Shown here one piece after another: positions 1-9,250 of a stretch of 64,000 nt of DNA. The position numbers and the translations under genes were made by a program. Each line of letters opens with the position of its first letter. The stretch's first letter is position 1. Source of the stretch: Oscillospiraceae bacterium (lineage in GTDB: Bacteria; Bacillota; Clostridia; Oscillospirales; CAG-272); contig SVTF01000003.1 of assembly GCA_015063905.1 (NCBI GenBank), positions 50,572-114,571 of the forward strand, read 5' to 3'. The notes under the pieces were generated by a model, which ran no database searches, had not been told where the DNA came from, and worked only from the letters and a program-made list of their open reading frames with translations.

Positions 1-387
1 GCTACCCTGTATTTCGACTCGCTCTTACGCGAGCTTGCGGCAAACGAGCAAAAGCACCAGAAGATGCTCTTTCCCGACGCCCACGCATCCCTGACAGACA
101 AGGCAGCCAGAGCTTTGGGAATACTTAAATGCGCTATGCGCATGAGCGAATGCGAGATGCTGAGCTTGATATCGGATATCCGTCTTTCGATAACGGCGCA
201 AAGCCAACCCTGCCCCATGCTCCCCGCCATCTCCGATCTGAACTATCTTTGCGTGGAGGGGCTTGATTGCTCGCTTATCTCAAGCTCCAATCAAAAATGC
301 TCGTCTTTGGGCGAGCTGGAGCGCCTGCGCGCCGATTTTTTGAGAAATTACATATCCGCCAAGGTCAAGACCGAGGTCGGAGCTTAA
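1..387 (+). CDS. mcsB: Protein arginine kinase McsB, C-terminal part (5' end outside window)
   Basis: The open frame enters from the left edge and stops at TAA 385-387, leaving about 128 codons. The residues LTDKAARALGILKCA followed by a Leu-rich helical stretch and the segment SLISDIRLSI resemble the C-terminal part of ATP:guanido phosphotransferase-type McsB, which phosphorylates arginines on proteins and marks them for ClpCP. The catalytic domain lies outside the window. clpC begins 21 bases downstream on the same strand, which is the usual ctsR-mcsA-mcsB-clpC order and supports the call. An internal ATG at 64 is in frame but is not the start. Confidence 0.8.
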   Translation, partial: ATLYFDSLLRELAANEQKHQKMLFPDAHASLTDKAARALGILKCAMRMSECEMLSLISDIRLSITAQSQPCPMLPAISDLNYLCVEGLDCSLISSSNQKCSSLGELERLRADFLRNYISAKVKTEVGA

Positions 388-408
388 CAAATCGCGAAAG
401 GTACCGAT

Positions 409-2871
409 ATGTCCAATAAATTTACACCAAAGGCACAAAACGCACTAAACACATCTCTTTCATTTGCCTGCGACATGGGGCACTCGTATATAGGAAGCGA
501 GCATATCCTCTTGGGGCTGATGGCAACGGAGGGCAGCATTGCCCAAAAAATGCTCTATTCACGCGGGGCAAAGATAGACAGCGTGAAAAAATGCATAACA
601 GATATAGCGGGCATCGGCTCCGCGGGGGTCATATCGCCCTCCGATATGACACCTCGCACCAAGGCGATAATCGAGGCGTCGGCAATGCTGGCATCGCAAA
701 GCGGTCACCTTTTCATCGGCACGGAGCATCTGCTTTTGGCGATAGCTTCGGACCGCGACTGCGTGGCGGCGAGAATACTTGACAGTCTTGGCGTTTCGCT
801 ATCCGACATAAAGGCGGACGTTGAAAGCTACGTCAAGGGCTCGGGAGCGCCGCGCTCCTTTAACGATAAGGCAACGGCGGTTAAGAATCGGGGCGAGCAG
901 AGCGAAAAAAACGCCGTTTCGACCTTTGGCAGAGACCTTGTCGAAATGGCGAAAAAAGGCAAGATAGACCCCATCATCGGGCGCTCGGGCGAGACAGAGC
1001 GCCTCATTCAGATACTGTGCCGCAGGACCAAGAACAACCCCTGCCTTATAGGCGAGCCGGGCGTGGGCAAGACCGCCGTTGTGGAGGGGCTCGCTCAAAA
1101 GATAGCCGACGATGACGTGCCCGAAATATTGCGTGGCAAAAAGGTCATCGCGCTGGACCTTGCCGGCATGATCGCGGGCGCAAAATACCGCGGCGAGTTT
1201 GAGGAAAGGCTCAAAAAGGTGCTTGCGCAATGCTCCCTCGACCCCGACATCATTATTTTCATTGACGAGATACACACCATCGTGGGCGCGGGCGCGGCGG
1301 AGGGCGCGGTGGATGCCGCCAACATCATAAAGCCCGCGTTGGCGCGCGGCGAGTTGCAGGTCATAGGCGCGACCACCATAGACGAATACCGCCGCCACAT
1401 CGAAAAGGACGCGGCGCTGGAGCGCAGATTTCAATCGGTCACGGTTGGCGAGCCGAGCGAGCTTGAAACGGTTCAGATACTCAAGGGATTAAGACCAAAA
1501 TACGAGGCTCACCACAAGCTCACCATATCGGACGAGGCGATAGATGCCGCAGTCAAGCTTTCGGTGCGCTATATCACAGACCGCTTTCTTCCCGACAAGG
1601 CTATCGACCTTATTGACGAGGCGGCGGCGCGTCTGCGCCTCAAGATATACACCAATCCGCCCGAGCACAGAGAGCTTGAACGGCGTATAAAGGAGCTTGA
1701 GATAGAAAAAAGCGATGCCATCGCAAATCAGAGCTTTGAGCTTGCCGCCGCTATACGCGACAAGGAAAACGAGATGAGGGATAAATATCAAAAGGAACGT
1801 GAAAAATGGGAAAAGCGCAAGACTGCCCAAGATCTCACGCTTGGCGAGAGCGACGTTGCCGACATCGTTACACAATGGACGAAAATTCCCGTAAATCGCC
1901 TTTTGGGCGACGAAAATCTCAAGCTATCAAGCCTTGAAGCCACGCTTGGCGAGCGCATAATCGGTCAGGATGACGCAATATCCACCGTTGCCTCGGCAAT
2001 ACGTCGCGGCAGAACGGGACTGGGCGACCCTGACCGCCCCATAGGCTCCTTCATTTTTGCGGGTCAGACGGGCGTGGGCAAGACCGAGCTTTGTCTGGCT
2101 TTGGCAGACGCGCTTTCGGGCAGCGAGGGCGCGCTTATTAGGCTTGATATGTCGGAATATATGGAAAAGCACAGCGTGTCCAAGCTCATAGGCTCTCCCC
2201 CGGGCTACGTAGGCTTTGGCGAAGGGGGGCAGCTTTGCGAAAAGGTGCGGAGAAACCCTTATTCCATCGTGCTTTTCGACGAAATAGAAAAGGCTCACCC
2301 CGACGTTTTCAACATCCTTTTGCAGATACTTGAGGACGGTGCGCTTACCGACTCGCAGGGGCGGCGCGTGAATTTTAAAAACACCGTCGTCATTATGACG
2401 ACCAATCTGGGCGCCAAGACTTACGGAGAGGCGGCGCGTGTCGGCTTTTCGGCTGCGGGCGCAAAGGACAGCGAGCAGCATTTCAAAGCGCGCGTTGAGG
2501 ACGAGCTTCGCCGCGCATTCCGACCCGAATTTTTAAACCGCGTGGACGAAATAATAATATTCAAGCCTCTTGGGCGCGACGACCTTTTGCGCATAGTGGA
2601 GCTTATGCTTTCGCGCCTTACGGACCGCATAGAAAGCACGGGCGTTTTTATCGACTTTGACAAAAGCGTTGCCGAGGCTATATTACAAAAGGCGCGCGCG
2701 GGCGAATACGGCGCAAGACCCTTGCGCAGAGAGATAACGCGAATGGTGGAAAATCCCTATGCCGAGGCTATGGTGCGCTCAAGCTTTAAGGAGGGCGACC
2801 TCATCTCCTCCCGCTTTGACGGCGAGCGCGTGGTATTCAGCAAGCGCCAGGCGCAAAAAAAGGATAAATAG
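409..2871 (+). CDS. clpC: ATP-dependent Clp protease ATP-binding subunit ClpC
   Basis: An 820-residue AAA+ unfoldase of normal ClpC length. It feeds substrates, including arginine-phosphorylated proteins, to the ClpP peptidase. A double Clp-N domain covers residues 1-145. The first AAA domain has Walker A GEPGVGKT at 215-222 and Walker B with Asp286. A UVR-type helical segment lies near 431-466, as expected for ClpC and not for ClpB. The second AAA domain has Walker A GQTGVGKT from residue 552 and the GYVGFGEGG pore-loop region. The ATG follows an AAAGG-type ribosome site. It is the last gene of the mcsB-clpC unit. No CtsR operator can be seen because the operon start is outside the window. 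Confidence 0.97.
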   Translation: MSNKFTPKAQNALNTSLSFACDMGHSYIGSEHILLGLMATEGSIAQKMLYSRGAKIDSVKKCITDIAGIGSAGVISPSDMTPRTKAIIEASAMLASQSGHLFIGTEHLLLAIASDRDCVAARILDSLGVSLSDIKADVESYVKGSGAPRSFNDKATAVKNRGEQSEKNAVSTFGRDLVEMAKKGKIDPIIGRSGETERLIQILCRRTKNNPCLIGEPGVGKTAVVEGLAQKIADDDVPEILRGKKVIALDLAGMIAGAKYRGEFEERLKKVLAQCSLDPDIIIFIDEIHTIVGAGAAEGAVDAANIIKPALARGELQVIGATTIDEYRRHIEKDAALERRFQSVTVGEPSELETVQILKGLRPKYEAHHKLTISDEAIDAAVKLSVRYITDRFLPDKAIDLIDEAAARLRLKIYTNPPEHRELERRIKELEIEKSDAIANQSFELAAAIRDKENEMRDKYQKEREKWEKRKTAQDLTLGESDVADIVTQWTKIPVNRLLGDENLKLSSLEATLGERIIGQDDAISTVASAIRRGRTGLGDPDRPIGSFIFAGQTGVGKTELCLALADALSGSEGALIRLDMSEYMEKHSVSKLIGSPPGYVGFGEGGQLCEKVRRNPYSIVLFDEIEKAHPDVFNILLQILEDGALTDSQGRRVNFKNTVVIMTTNLGAKTYGEAARVGFSAAGAKDSEQHFKARVEDELRRAFRPEFLNRVDEIIIFKPLGRDDLLRIVELMLSRLTDRIESTGVFIDFDKSVAEAILQKARAGEYGARPLRREITRMVENPYAEAMVRSSFKEGDLISSRFDGERVVFSKRQAQKKDK

Positions 2872-2883
2872 TAAATTACAGTA

Positions 2884-2912
2884 TTGCAAACGCCGTGCTT
2901 TTATGCTATAAT
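2884..2912 (+). promoter_or_regulatory. Sigma-A promoter for ltaE-murI
   Basis: TTGCAA at 2884-2889 and TATAAT at 2907-2912 are separated by 17 bases. They lie just after the clpC stop and about 70 bases before the threonine aldolase start. Confidence 0.7.
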
Positions 2913-2983
2913 TGGTCATAGAAGCGCGGCGAAGGTTTTTTCGCGCTACGCGTTATTAATGATGTAATTTTGAGGTAGATATA

Positions 2984-4009
2984 ATGCTGTATTTTCAGAG
3001 TGACTACATAATGGGAGCGCACCCCGCTATTCTTGACCGTCTGCAAAAAACCAATTTTGAGGCAACCGCGGGCTATGGCGCGGATCAGTTTTGCTCCGCC
3101 GCCGCGCAAAAAATAAAAGCCGCTTGCCAATGCGACAACGCGGACGTTTGGTTTTTAGTGGGCGGAACGCAGGCAAACGCCGTTGTCATCTCCTCCATGC
3201 TTAAAAGATACGAGGGCGTCATTGCCGCCACCACGGGTCACATCGGCGCGCACGAGGCGGGCGCTATCGAATACACGGGTCATAAGGTCATTTCCCTGCC
3301 GGAGCATCAGGGCAAGCTGGACGCGTGCGAGATAGACCGCTACGCCACCGACTTTTACGCCGACGCCAACTGCGAGCATATGGTCCCTCCCGCCATGGTC
3401 TATCTCTCCCACCCAACCGAGTACGGCACGCTCTATTCCAAAGGTGAGCTTGAGGGCATTGCCAAGGTGTGCAAAAAGCACGGCATGACGCTGTTTTTGG
3501 ACGGCGCAAGGCTGGGATACGGTCTTATGAGCTATAATAGCGACCTCACCCTGCCCGACATTGCCCGCATCTGTGACGTTTTCTATATCGGCGGCACAAA
3601 GGTGGGCGCGCTTTGCGGCGAGGCGGTGGTCTTTACCAAAAATAACACGCCCAAACGCTTTCTCACTCTCGTAAAGCAGCAGGGCGCGCTCATCGCAAAG
3701 GGCAGGCTCTTGGGCGTTCAGTTCGATACGCTTTTTACCGACGACCTGTATTTCAAGATAAGCAAAAATGCCATCGACAAGGCAGAAATGCTCAAAAGGC
3801 TGCTATGCGACAAGGGATACCGTCTTTTTATGGACTCGCCCACCAATCAGCAGTTTGTCATAATGGAAAACACAAAGCTTTGCGAGCTTCAAAAAAACGT
3901 TACTGTCGGATTTTGGGAAAAATATGACGACACTCACACAGTCGTTCGCTTTGCTACGAGCTGGGCTACCACAAACGAGGACATTTCGGAGCTTGAAAAA
4001 TACCTTTGA
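2984..4009 (+). CDS. ltaE: Low-specificity L-threonine aldolase
   Basis: A 341-residue PLP-dependent enzyme of the beta-eliminating lyase/threonine aldolase fold, expected to cleave L-threonine or L-allo-threonine to glycine and acetaldehyde in the cytosol. The cofactor-binding segment has FLDGARLGYGL followed by YIGGTKVGAL, where Lys206 is the likely Schiff-base lysine. The N-terminal part contains the conserved GGTQAN segment that binds the PLP phosphate. The ATG has a TTGAGGT ribosome site. murI follows 23 bases after the stop on the same strand, so the two are probably co-transcribed. The substrate stereochemistry cannot be read from sequence. Confidence 0.9.
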   Translation: MLYFQSDYIMGAHPAILDRLQKTNFEATAGYGADQFCSAAAQKIKAACQCDNADVWFLVGGTQANAVVISSMLKRYEGVIAATTGHIGAHEAGAIEYTGHKVISLPEHQGKLDACEIDRYATDFYADANCEHMVPPAMVYLSHPTEYGTLYSKGELEGIAKVCKKHGMTLFLDGARLGYGLMSYNSDLTLPDIARICDVFYIGGTKVGALCGEAVVFTKNNTPKRFLTLVKQQGALIAKGRLLGVQFDTLFTDDLYFKISKNAIDKAEMLKRLLCDKGYRLFMDSPTNQQFVIMENTKLCELQKNVTVGFWEKYDDTHTVVRFATSWATTNEDISELEKYL

Positions 4010-4032
4010 ATACCAACCGCGGAGGCATACAA

Positions 4033-4806
4033 ATGAATAAAAACACGTTGCCGATAGCGGTCATTGATTCGGGAGTCGGCGGAATAAGCGTGCTGCGCGA
4101 GCTTATAGATATAATGCCGCGCGAAAACTACATATATTTTGGAGATTCCAAAAACGCGCCCTATGGCTCAAAGAGCAAAAGCGAGGTGCTGGACATCACG
4201 CGCCAAAACCTCAAAGCCCTTCAGGATAAAGGCATCAAGGCTCTCGTAGTTGCCTGCAACACGGCAACGAGCGCGGCGGTGCGTATCTTGCGGGAGGAGC
4301 ATCCCGAGCTTGTTATCGTGGGTATAGAGCCCGCTATCAAGCCGCCCGCCATCGAGCTTGACAACCCAACCGTTCTTGTTATGGCAACTCCGCTTACGCT
4401 GAGAGAGGAAAAATTTTTAAAGCTCGTTGAACGCTACAGGGACCGCGAAAACGTTATCGCTCTGCCCTGCCCGCGCTTAGCCGAGCTTATTGAGGGCGGC
4501 GACCTTGACAGCGGCGAGATAGAAGACTACATAGCGCATCTTTTAGCCCCCTATAAAGAACAAAAAATCGACGCTTTGGTGCTTGGCTGCACCCATTATC
4601 CGCACGTTAAGGATAAGATTGCCCGACACCTGCCCCCCTCCGTTAAGATATACGACGGCGGTCAAGGCACGGCGCGCCATACCAAGCGCTTGCTTGAGGC
4701 GGCGGGCAAGCTCAACGACGGGGTCAAGCGCGGCACGGTCGAGATACTCAATTCATCTGCCGATGCCCGATATATAGAGCTTTCAAAAAAGCTGCTTTTG
4801 AGATAA
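4033..4806 (+). CDS. murI: Glutamate racemase
   Basis: This 257-residue enzyme supplies D-glutamate for peptidoglycan. The N-terminal IDSGVGG motif and the two catalytic cysteines, Cys75 in VACNTATS and Cys186 in LGCTHYP, are intact. The frame is open back to a TTG at 4006 that overlaps the preceding stop, but the GGAGG at 4021 points to the ATG at 4033. It is transcribed with ltaE and ends at a strong bidirectional terminator. Its position apart from the dcw cluster in this window is normal. Confidence 0.95.
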   Translation: MNKNTLPIAVIDSGVGGISVLRELIDIMPRENYIYFGDSKNAPYGSKSKSEVLDITRQNLKALQDKGIKALVVACNTATSAAVRILREEHPELVIVGIEPAIKPPAIELDNPTVLVMATPLTLREEKFLKLVERYRDRENVIALPCPRLAELIEGGDLDSGEIEDYIAHLLAPYKEQKIDALVLGCTHYPHVKDKIARHLPPSVKIYDGGQGTARHTKRLLEAAGKLNDGVKRGTVEILNSSADARYIELSKKLLLR

Positions 4807-4813
4807 GAAAAAA

Positions 4814-4838
4814 AGCCGAGCGCTGCTCGGCTTTTTTG
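4814..4838. terminator. Bidirectional intrinsic terminator between murI and the MATE gene
   Basis: A hairpin with 8-base arms, AGCCGAGC and GCTCGGCT, spans 4814-4831. It is preceded by an A-run and followed by T6, so it can end murI on the plus strand and the MATE gene on the minus strand. Confidence 0.9.
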
Positions 4839-4844
4839 TTTCAT

Positions 4845-6212
4845 TTATTTTTCCGCTGCCAAAAGATGCTTTTCGCTTTTGCGCTTGACAATTGGATACA
4901 TTATGAAATTGCACACGCATCGCATGCTCCACGACACGATAAAGCAAAGCATAAGGCAGGTCCACGTGGGATACACGGTATAGACAAGCTGCATCCATAC
5001 GACGCGGAACAAAAGTATGAACACTATAGCGTTCACAGAGCCCAAAAAGGCATATCCCCTCGCCTGCAGCGAGCTTTCGAACACGCCGTTTGCCGTGTTG
5101 ACGAAAACGGGCAACACAAGACACGCCATCTTGATGAGACCGTACTCTATCGCCACCTCGTCACTTCCAACCACAAGTCCGAGCCAGAACCGCCCCGTGA
5201 AATAAAAGAATGCTCCAAACACAAGGCTCATGCCAACTCCAAGACCCATGCAAGACCAAAACGACTTGCGCACTCTATCCAGCTTGCGCGCGCCCAGATT
5301 CTGTCCTATGAATACCGACGAGGTCACGCCAAACTGCGAGCACGAATATGTTATTCCCTCGATGGTAGCAGAAGCTCCGCTTCCCGCCATCGCCGACACT
5401 CCGTATGAATTGATTGCCGACTGTATCTGGAGATTTGAAAGCGGAAATATCGCGTTTATAAGCGCGGTGGGTATTCCCGTTGCCAGCACGGTTCCCATGG
5501 AGCGCCAATCAAATCGCATGCGGCGCATGCTCACCCTGCAATGTCCCTCCATAGTGACAAGCCTTCTCGAGACGAGGAATGCTCCAACCACCTGCGAAGC
5601 TACTGTTGCTATGGCGACCGCCGCCACCTTTTGCGGCAGGATAAGACAGAGGATTATATTGAGCACGACGTTGGTCGCTCCGCCCGCCAATATGTAATAC
5701 ATAGGTCTTTGCGAATCTCCGTCTGCCGTAATTACCGACGAGCCGAAGTTATAAAGCAAAATAACAGGCGATGACAAAACGTATATCCTTATATACGTAA
5801 GCGCTCCGTCATAGCATGCCTCCGGACACCCTGTTAAGTCCAGAAACCACGGCGCAAAGATATATCCCAAAGCTGAGATGAGTATTCCCATCACCACCGA
5901 GAATATAAGCGACGAATCGGTCACCCGTCTTATCTGCTCCTCGTTCTTCATTCCGATATTTCTCGCAAGAACGATTCGCGTTCCAACGGCGATGCCGATA
6001 AAGGTATTTACTATAAGTGCTACTATCGTTCCCGTAGCGTTGACCGATGCCACCGCCGCGTTATCTGCCATGTTTCCAAGCACTATAACGTCAACAGCGT
6101 TGAATAGCTGCTGAATGAGACTGCTGAGCATCAGCGGTATAACGTAAGCTATTATCTTACTTATCAGCGGGCCTTCCGTTGCATCAATGTTTCTTGCCCC
6201 TAAAAGCTTCAT
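4845..6212 (-). CDS. MATE family multidrug/small-molecule exporter
   Basis: A 455-residue polytopic membrane protein with about 12 hydrophobic segments, the usual MATE length. The N-terminal half contains the family pattern PLMLSSLIQQLFNAVDVIVLG, and the second half repeats the topology. MATE proteins export organic cations or metabolites using Na+ or H+ gradients. The gene lies at the 3' end of the leftward sugar operon, 58 bases after galM. Between them is a short hairpin, GCGTGTA/TACACGC at 6247-6264, without a T-run, so read-through is likely. The substrate cannot be inferred. The ribosome site is weak. Confidence 0.9.
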   Translation of the reverse strand: MKLLGARNIDATEGPLISKIIAYVIPLMLSSLIQQLFNAVDVIVLGNMADNAAVASVNATGTIVALIVNTFIGIAVGTRIVLARNIGMKNEEQIRRVTDSSLIFSVVMGILISALGYIFAPWFLDLTGCPEACYDGALTYIRIYVLSSPVILLYNFGSSVITADGDSQRPMYYILAGGATNVVLNIILCLILPQKVAAVAIATVASQVVGAFLVSRRLVTMEGHCRVSMRRMRFDWRSMGTVLATGIPTALINAIFPLSNLQIQSAINSYGVSAMAGSGASATIEGITYSCSQFGVTSSVFIGQNLGARKLDRVRKSFWSCMGLGVGMSLVFGAFFYFTGRFWLGLVVGSDEVAIEYGLIKMACLVLPVFVNTANGVFESSLQARGYAFLGSVNAIVFILLFRVVWMQLVYTVYPTWTCLMLCFIVSWSMRCVCNFIMYPIVKRKSEKHLLAAEK

Positions 6213-6270
6213 TTCAATATTACCAACCTATTGAAAGTATATCCTTGCGTGTAGGAATACACGCGCGATA

Positions 6271-7332
6271 TTATTTGACCGAAAACTTATAGATAGTTGT
6301 AGACTCAAATTTCTCGCCCGCGTCAAGCGTGCAGTCGGTGAAATTTTCGTGATTTATACTGTCGGGCATTCTCTGCGTTTCAAGGCAGAACGCGTTTTGA
6401 AGTCCCTGGGGATATCCTCCCTTAAAGGGATATTGCGCTGAATTGAGGAAGTTGCCCGAATAGAACTGCACGCAGGGCTCGGTGGTGTACACCTCCATAA
6501 CTCTACCGCTTGATTGCTCCGACACCACTATCCTCGGCGCACCCATGGGCTGCTCCCTCTTTACAAAGTTCATGCAATGGTCATAGCCGCCCGCTATCGC
6601 CATGGGCTCATAGGAAAGGTCAAAATCTCTGCCTATCTTCTTTGCCTCTCTGAAATCAAAGGGCGTGCCGTCAACCGCGCGTATCTCGCCCGTGGGAATG
6701 AGTCCCTTATCTGTTGGAATAAAGCTATCCGCGTCCATCCACATCTCGTGGTCAAATATCTTGCCCGAGGCAAAGCCCGCGAGATTGAAATAGGTATGAT
6801 TTGTCAGATTGATTATCGTCTTTTTGTCAGTCTCGGCTCTGTAGGTGATGGAGAGCGCGTTGTCCTGTGTCAGCTTATACGTAACGTGCAGCTTGAGCGT
6901 GCCGGGATAGTTCTCCTCGCCGTCGGGAGAGGTATAGTAGAGGTCAAGCACGCAAGCGTCGCCGCAAACGTTAGCCTCGGCGTCCCACACCTTGTGAGAA
7001 AATCCGACCTTGCCTCCGTGCAGGCTGTTCTCGCCGTTGTTGATATAAAGCTGATACTGCTTGCCGTCAAGGGTAAATCTTCCCTTGCCTATTCTGTTGC
7101 CAACGCGTCCGATAAGCGCGCCCTGATAGCCCGCCGCCTCGGTGTAGCTCTTGAGGTCGTCATAGCCGCATACCACGTCCGCAAGCTTGCCCTCTCTATC
7201 GGGCATGAGCAATTTGTTGACCGCGCCGCCAAAGGTAATTATGCTGACGGAAGCGCCGCTATCAACGGTCATAGTATATATATCAACTTGTTTGCCACAG
7301 ACCTCGCCAAAAGGTCTTTTTTCTATGTTCAT
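6271..7332 (-). CDS. galM: Galactose mutarotase (aldose 1-epimerase)
   Basis: A 353-residue member of the aldose 1-epimerase family, which interconverts alpha and beta anomers of galactose and other aldoses. The family features NSLHGG, the TNHTYFNLAG region and the C-terminal FCLETQ segment carrying the catalytic glutamate are visible. Its neighbours upstream are a PHP-type phosphatase, galE and a NahK-like kinase, so it probably feeds the alpha anomer of galactose or a related hexose into that pathway. It is 19 bases from the upstream gene and part of the same leftward operon. Confidence 0.93.
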   Translation of the reverse strand: MNIEKRPFGEVCGKQVDIYTMTVDSGASVSIITFGGAVNKLLMPDREGKLADVVCGYDDLKSYTEAAGYQGALIGRVGNRIGKGRFTLDGKQYQLYINNGENSLHGGKVGFSHKVWDAEANVCGDACVLDLYYTSPDGEENYPGTLKLHVTYKLTQDNALSITYRAETDKKTIINLTNHTYFNLAGFASGKIFDHEMWMDADSFIPTDKGLIPTGEIRAVDGTPFDFREAKKIGRDFDLSYEPMAIAGGYDHCMNFVKREQPMGAPRIVVSEQSSGRVMEVYTTEPCVQFYSGNFLNSAQYPFKGGYPQGLQNAFCLETQRMPDSINHENFTDCTLDAGEKFESTTIYKFSVK

Positions 7333-7351
7333 AATATTATCCCCTCAGTGT

Positions 7352-8185
7352 TTATTTTTTCATTGGAAGCGTTGCCATATCGCCGTCCGTAAGTCCTATC
7401 GCCTTTGCCGCCGCGCCACAAAACTCCACGTAATTTTCATGCTCTGCAAGATGATGCGCGTCCGAGCCAAATGTAAACTTCGCTCCCGCCTTTTTGGCAT
7501 TTTGGAACATTCTTACGTACTCCGCGGCGTTTGCGGACTCGGGTGCTTTCAAGAGAGAGCCCACACAGCCCGCGTTTATCTCGATGGCGATGTCCTTTTT
7601 TGCCGTCTTTTCAAAAAGCTCCAGATATTTGTCGTCCGACATCATGGATAGCAATACCGTATTGTCATAAGGGCAGCACACAGCCGAAAAAGGATGCGCC
7701 ACAGAGAGTATTTTTCTCGAAAGCGGACTGTTTATTATGTCCTCGTATGCCTCTATCATAAAGTCACGGTGCTTTTCGTAAGGCTCGTAAAGCTCGCGCG
7801 GCATCATCATATGCGTATGCGAGTTGGGAACTATCACGTAATCGAAAAGCTCCGCGTGCTCCTCTGACAGAGCGAAGTCGTGGCGCTTGGGGTCGTATTC
7901 CGCCTCCGCGCCGAAAAACACCTCTATTCCGTATCTGTTCCACGCATCTTTGGACTCTATCTCCCGCTTTAGCTCAAGCACATGCGCCGTGTTTTGCGGC
8001 GGGTAGAAGCCCCCCTCGGCAGCTCTTGTCAGCTCGTCCCAATAGTGATCGGAAAAGCCGACCTTTTTAAGTCCTTCTTTTTTGAATTGCTCCATATACG
8101 CGTCAAACGTGCCGCCGTTTGGTCCTGCGCACACGGAAAGCCTTGTGTGTATATGAAAATCGTGATCTATCTTCATTTTTTGCAT
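7352..8185 (-). CDS. PHP-domain phosphoesterase (histidinol-phosphatase-like)
   Basis: A 277-residue PHP-superfamily metal-dependent phosphoesterase. The N-terminal DFHIHTRLSVCA and VGFSDHYW motifs, a middle glutamate-containing GAEAEYDP, then SHTHMMM, VAHPF and a C-terminal FGSDAHHL supply the His/Asp metal ligands. The length and motif order fit the HisJ-type histidinol phosphatase family. No other histidine biosynthesis gene lies nearby, and its place in a sugar operon suggests a sugar-phosphate substrate. That is inference only. The ribosome site is not obvious, and an ATG at 8176 is an alternative start. Confidence 0.8.
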   Translation of the reverse strand: MQKMKIDHDFHIHTRLSVCAGPNGGTFDAYMEQFKKEGLKKVGFSDHYWDELTRAAEGGFYPPQNTAHVLELKREIESKDAWNRYGIEVFFGAEAEYDPKRHDFALSEEHAELFDYVIVPNSHTHMMMPRELYEPYEKHRDFMIEAYEDIINSPLSRKILSVAHPFSAVCCPYDNTVLLSMMSDDKYLELFEKTAKKDIAIEINAGCVGSLLKAPESANAAEYVRMFQNAKKAGAKFTFGSDAHHLAEHENYVEFCGAAAKAIGLTDGDMATLPMKK

Positions 8186-8203
8186 TGTATTATCGGCGCT
8201 AAA

Positions 8204-9223
8204 TTACGCGTCATATCCGTTGGGATTCTTTGTTTGCCAATTGTTAGCGTCGCGGCACATATCCTCGATGCCGTATTTTGCCGTCCAACCAAGCACGTCG
8301 CGTGCCTTTGCGGGATCGGCATAACACTCGGCTATGTCGCCGGGACGGCGGGGATCTATCTGATACTTGATGTCAATGCCCGTGGCTTTCTTGTATGCCT
8401 TGACGATGTCAAGCACGGAATATCCGTTACCCGTACCGATGTTGAAATAGTCGATGCCGTGCGCCTTTTCAATATACTGCAGCGCCTTAAGATGCGCCTG
8501 CGCCAAGTCAACTACGTGTATGTAGTCGCGCACACCCGTACCGTCGTGGGTGTCGTAATCGTTACCGAACACGTGGAGAATGGGCAGCTTGCCCGCCGCA
8601 ACCTTTGTGATGTAAGGCATAAGGTTGTTGGGGATACCGTTGGGGTCCTCGCCCATAAGTCCCGTGGGATGCGCTCCTATCGGGTTGAAATAGCGGAGAA
8701 TGGAAACGTTCCATTCGTTATCCGCAACGTATATATCCTTGAGTATGCGCTCTATCATTACCTTGGTCTCGCCGTAAGGATTGGTTGCGTTGCCCACTCT
8801 TGCCGTTTCCTTGATCGGCACCTCGTCGGGAGTACCGTAAACGGTAGCGGAGGAAGAAAATACGATGGTCTTTACACCGTGGCGGCGCATGCTGTCACAA
8901 AGCAGCAGCGTTCCCGTTACGTTGTTGTGATAATACTCAAGCGGCTTTTGTACCGATTCGCCAACCGCCTTGAGTCCCGCGAAGTGGATCACGCTGTCGA
9001 TCTCGGGATTCTCCTCAAATATGCGGTCCATGGACGCAACGTCCAAAAGGTCTGCTACGTAGAACTTGAAGTCCTTACCCGTTATCTTCTTTATTCTCTC
9101 AAGCGACTCGGGCTTACTGTTTGAAAAGTTATCCATGATAACTATCTCGTATCCCGCGTTCAAAAATTCAACTGCCGTATGCGAGCCGATAAATCCGGCT
9201 CCTCCTGTGATCAATACTGCCAT
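8204..9223 (-). CDS. galE: UDP-glucose 4-epimerase
   Basis: A 339-residue extended short-chain dehydrogenase that interconverts UDP-glucose and UDP-galactose, possibly also the N-acetyl forms. It has the NAD-binding GGAGFIG at residues 7-13, FSSSATVYG, and the catalytic YGETK with Tyr150 and Lys154. The start at 9223 is chosen because GGAGGG lies just upstream; an in-frame TTG at 9238 has no ribosome site. It lies between the NahK-like kinase and the PHP gene in the same operon. Substrate breadth for GlcNAc/GalNAc cannot be settled by eye. Confidence 0.95.
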   Translation of the reverse strand: MAVLITGGAGFIGSHTAVEFLNAGYEIVIMDNFSNSKPESLERIKKITGKDFKFYVADLLDVASMDRIFEENPEIDSVIHFAGLKAVGESVQKPLEYYHNNVTGTLLLCDSMRRHGVKTIVFSSSATVYGTPDEVPIKETARVGNATNPYGETKVMIERILKDIYVADNEWNVSILRYFNPIGAHPTGLMGEDPNGIPNNLMPYITKVAAGKLPILHVFGNDYDTHDGTGVRDYIHVVDLAQAHLKALQYIEKAHGIDYFNIGTGNGYSVLDIVKAYKKATGIDIKYQIDPRRPGDIAECYADPAKARDVLGWTAKYGIEDMCRDANNWQTKNPNGYDA

Positions 9224-9250
9224 TTTTCTGCCCTCCAAAACAAATAGGTG

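Noticed and set aside
4006..4032. Upstream TTG start for murI
   Set aside because: The GGAGG at 4021 lies inside this extension and points to the ATG at 4033.
6247..6264. Hairpin between galM and the MATE gene as a terminator
   Set aside because: The 7-bp stem has no T-run on the minus strand, so it is unlikely to stop transcription.
7982..9124. Long plus-strand frame opposite galE
   Set aside because: It has no ribosome site and lies opposite two well-supported genes.
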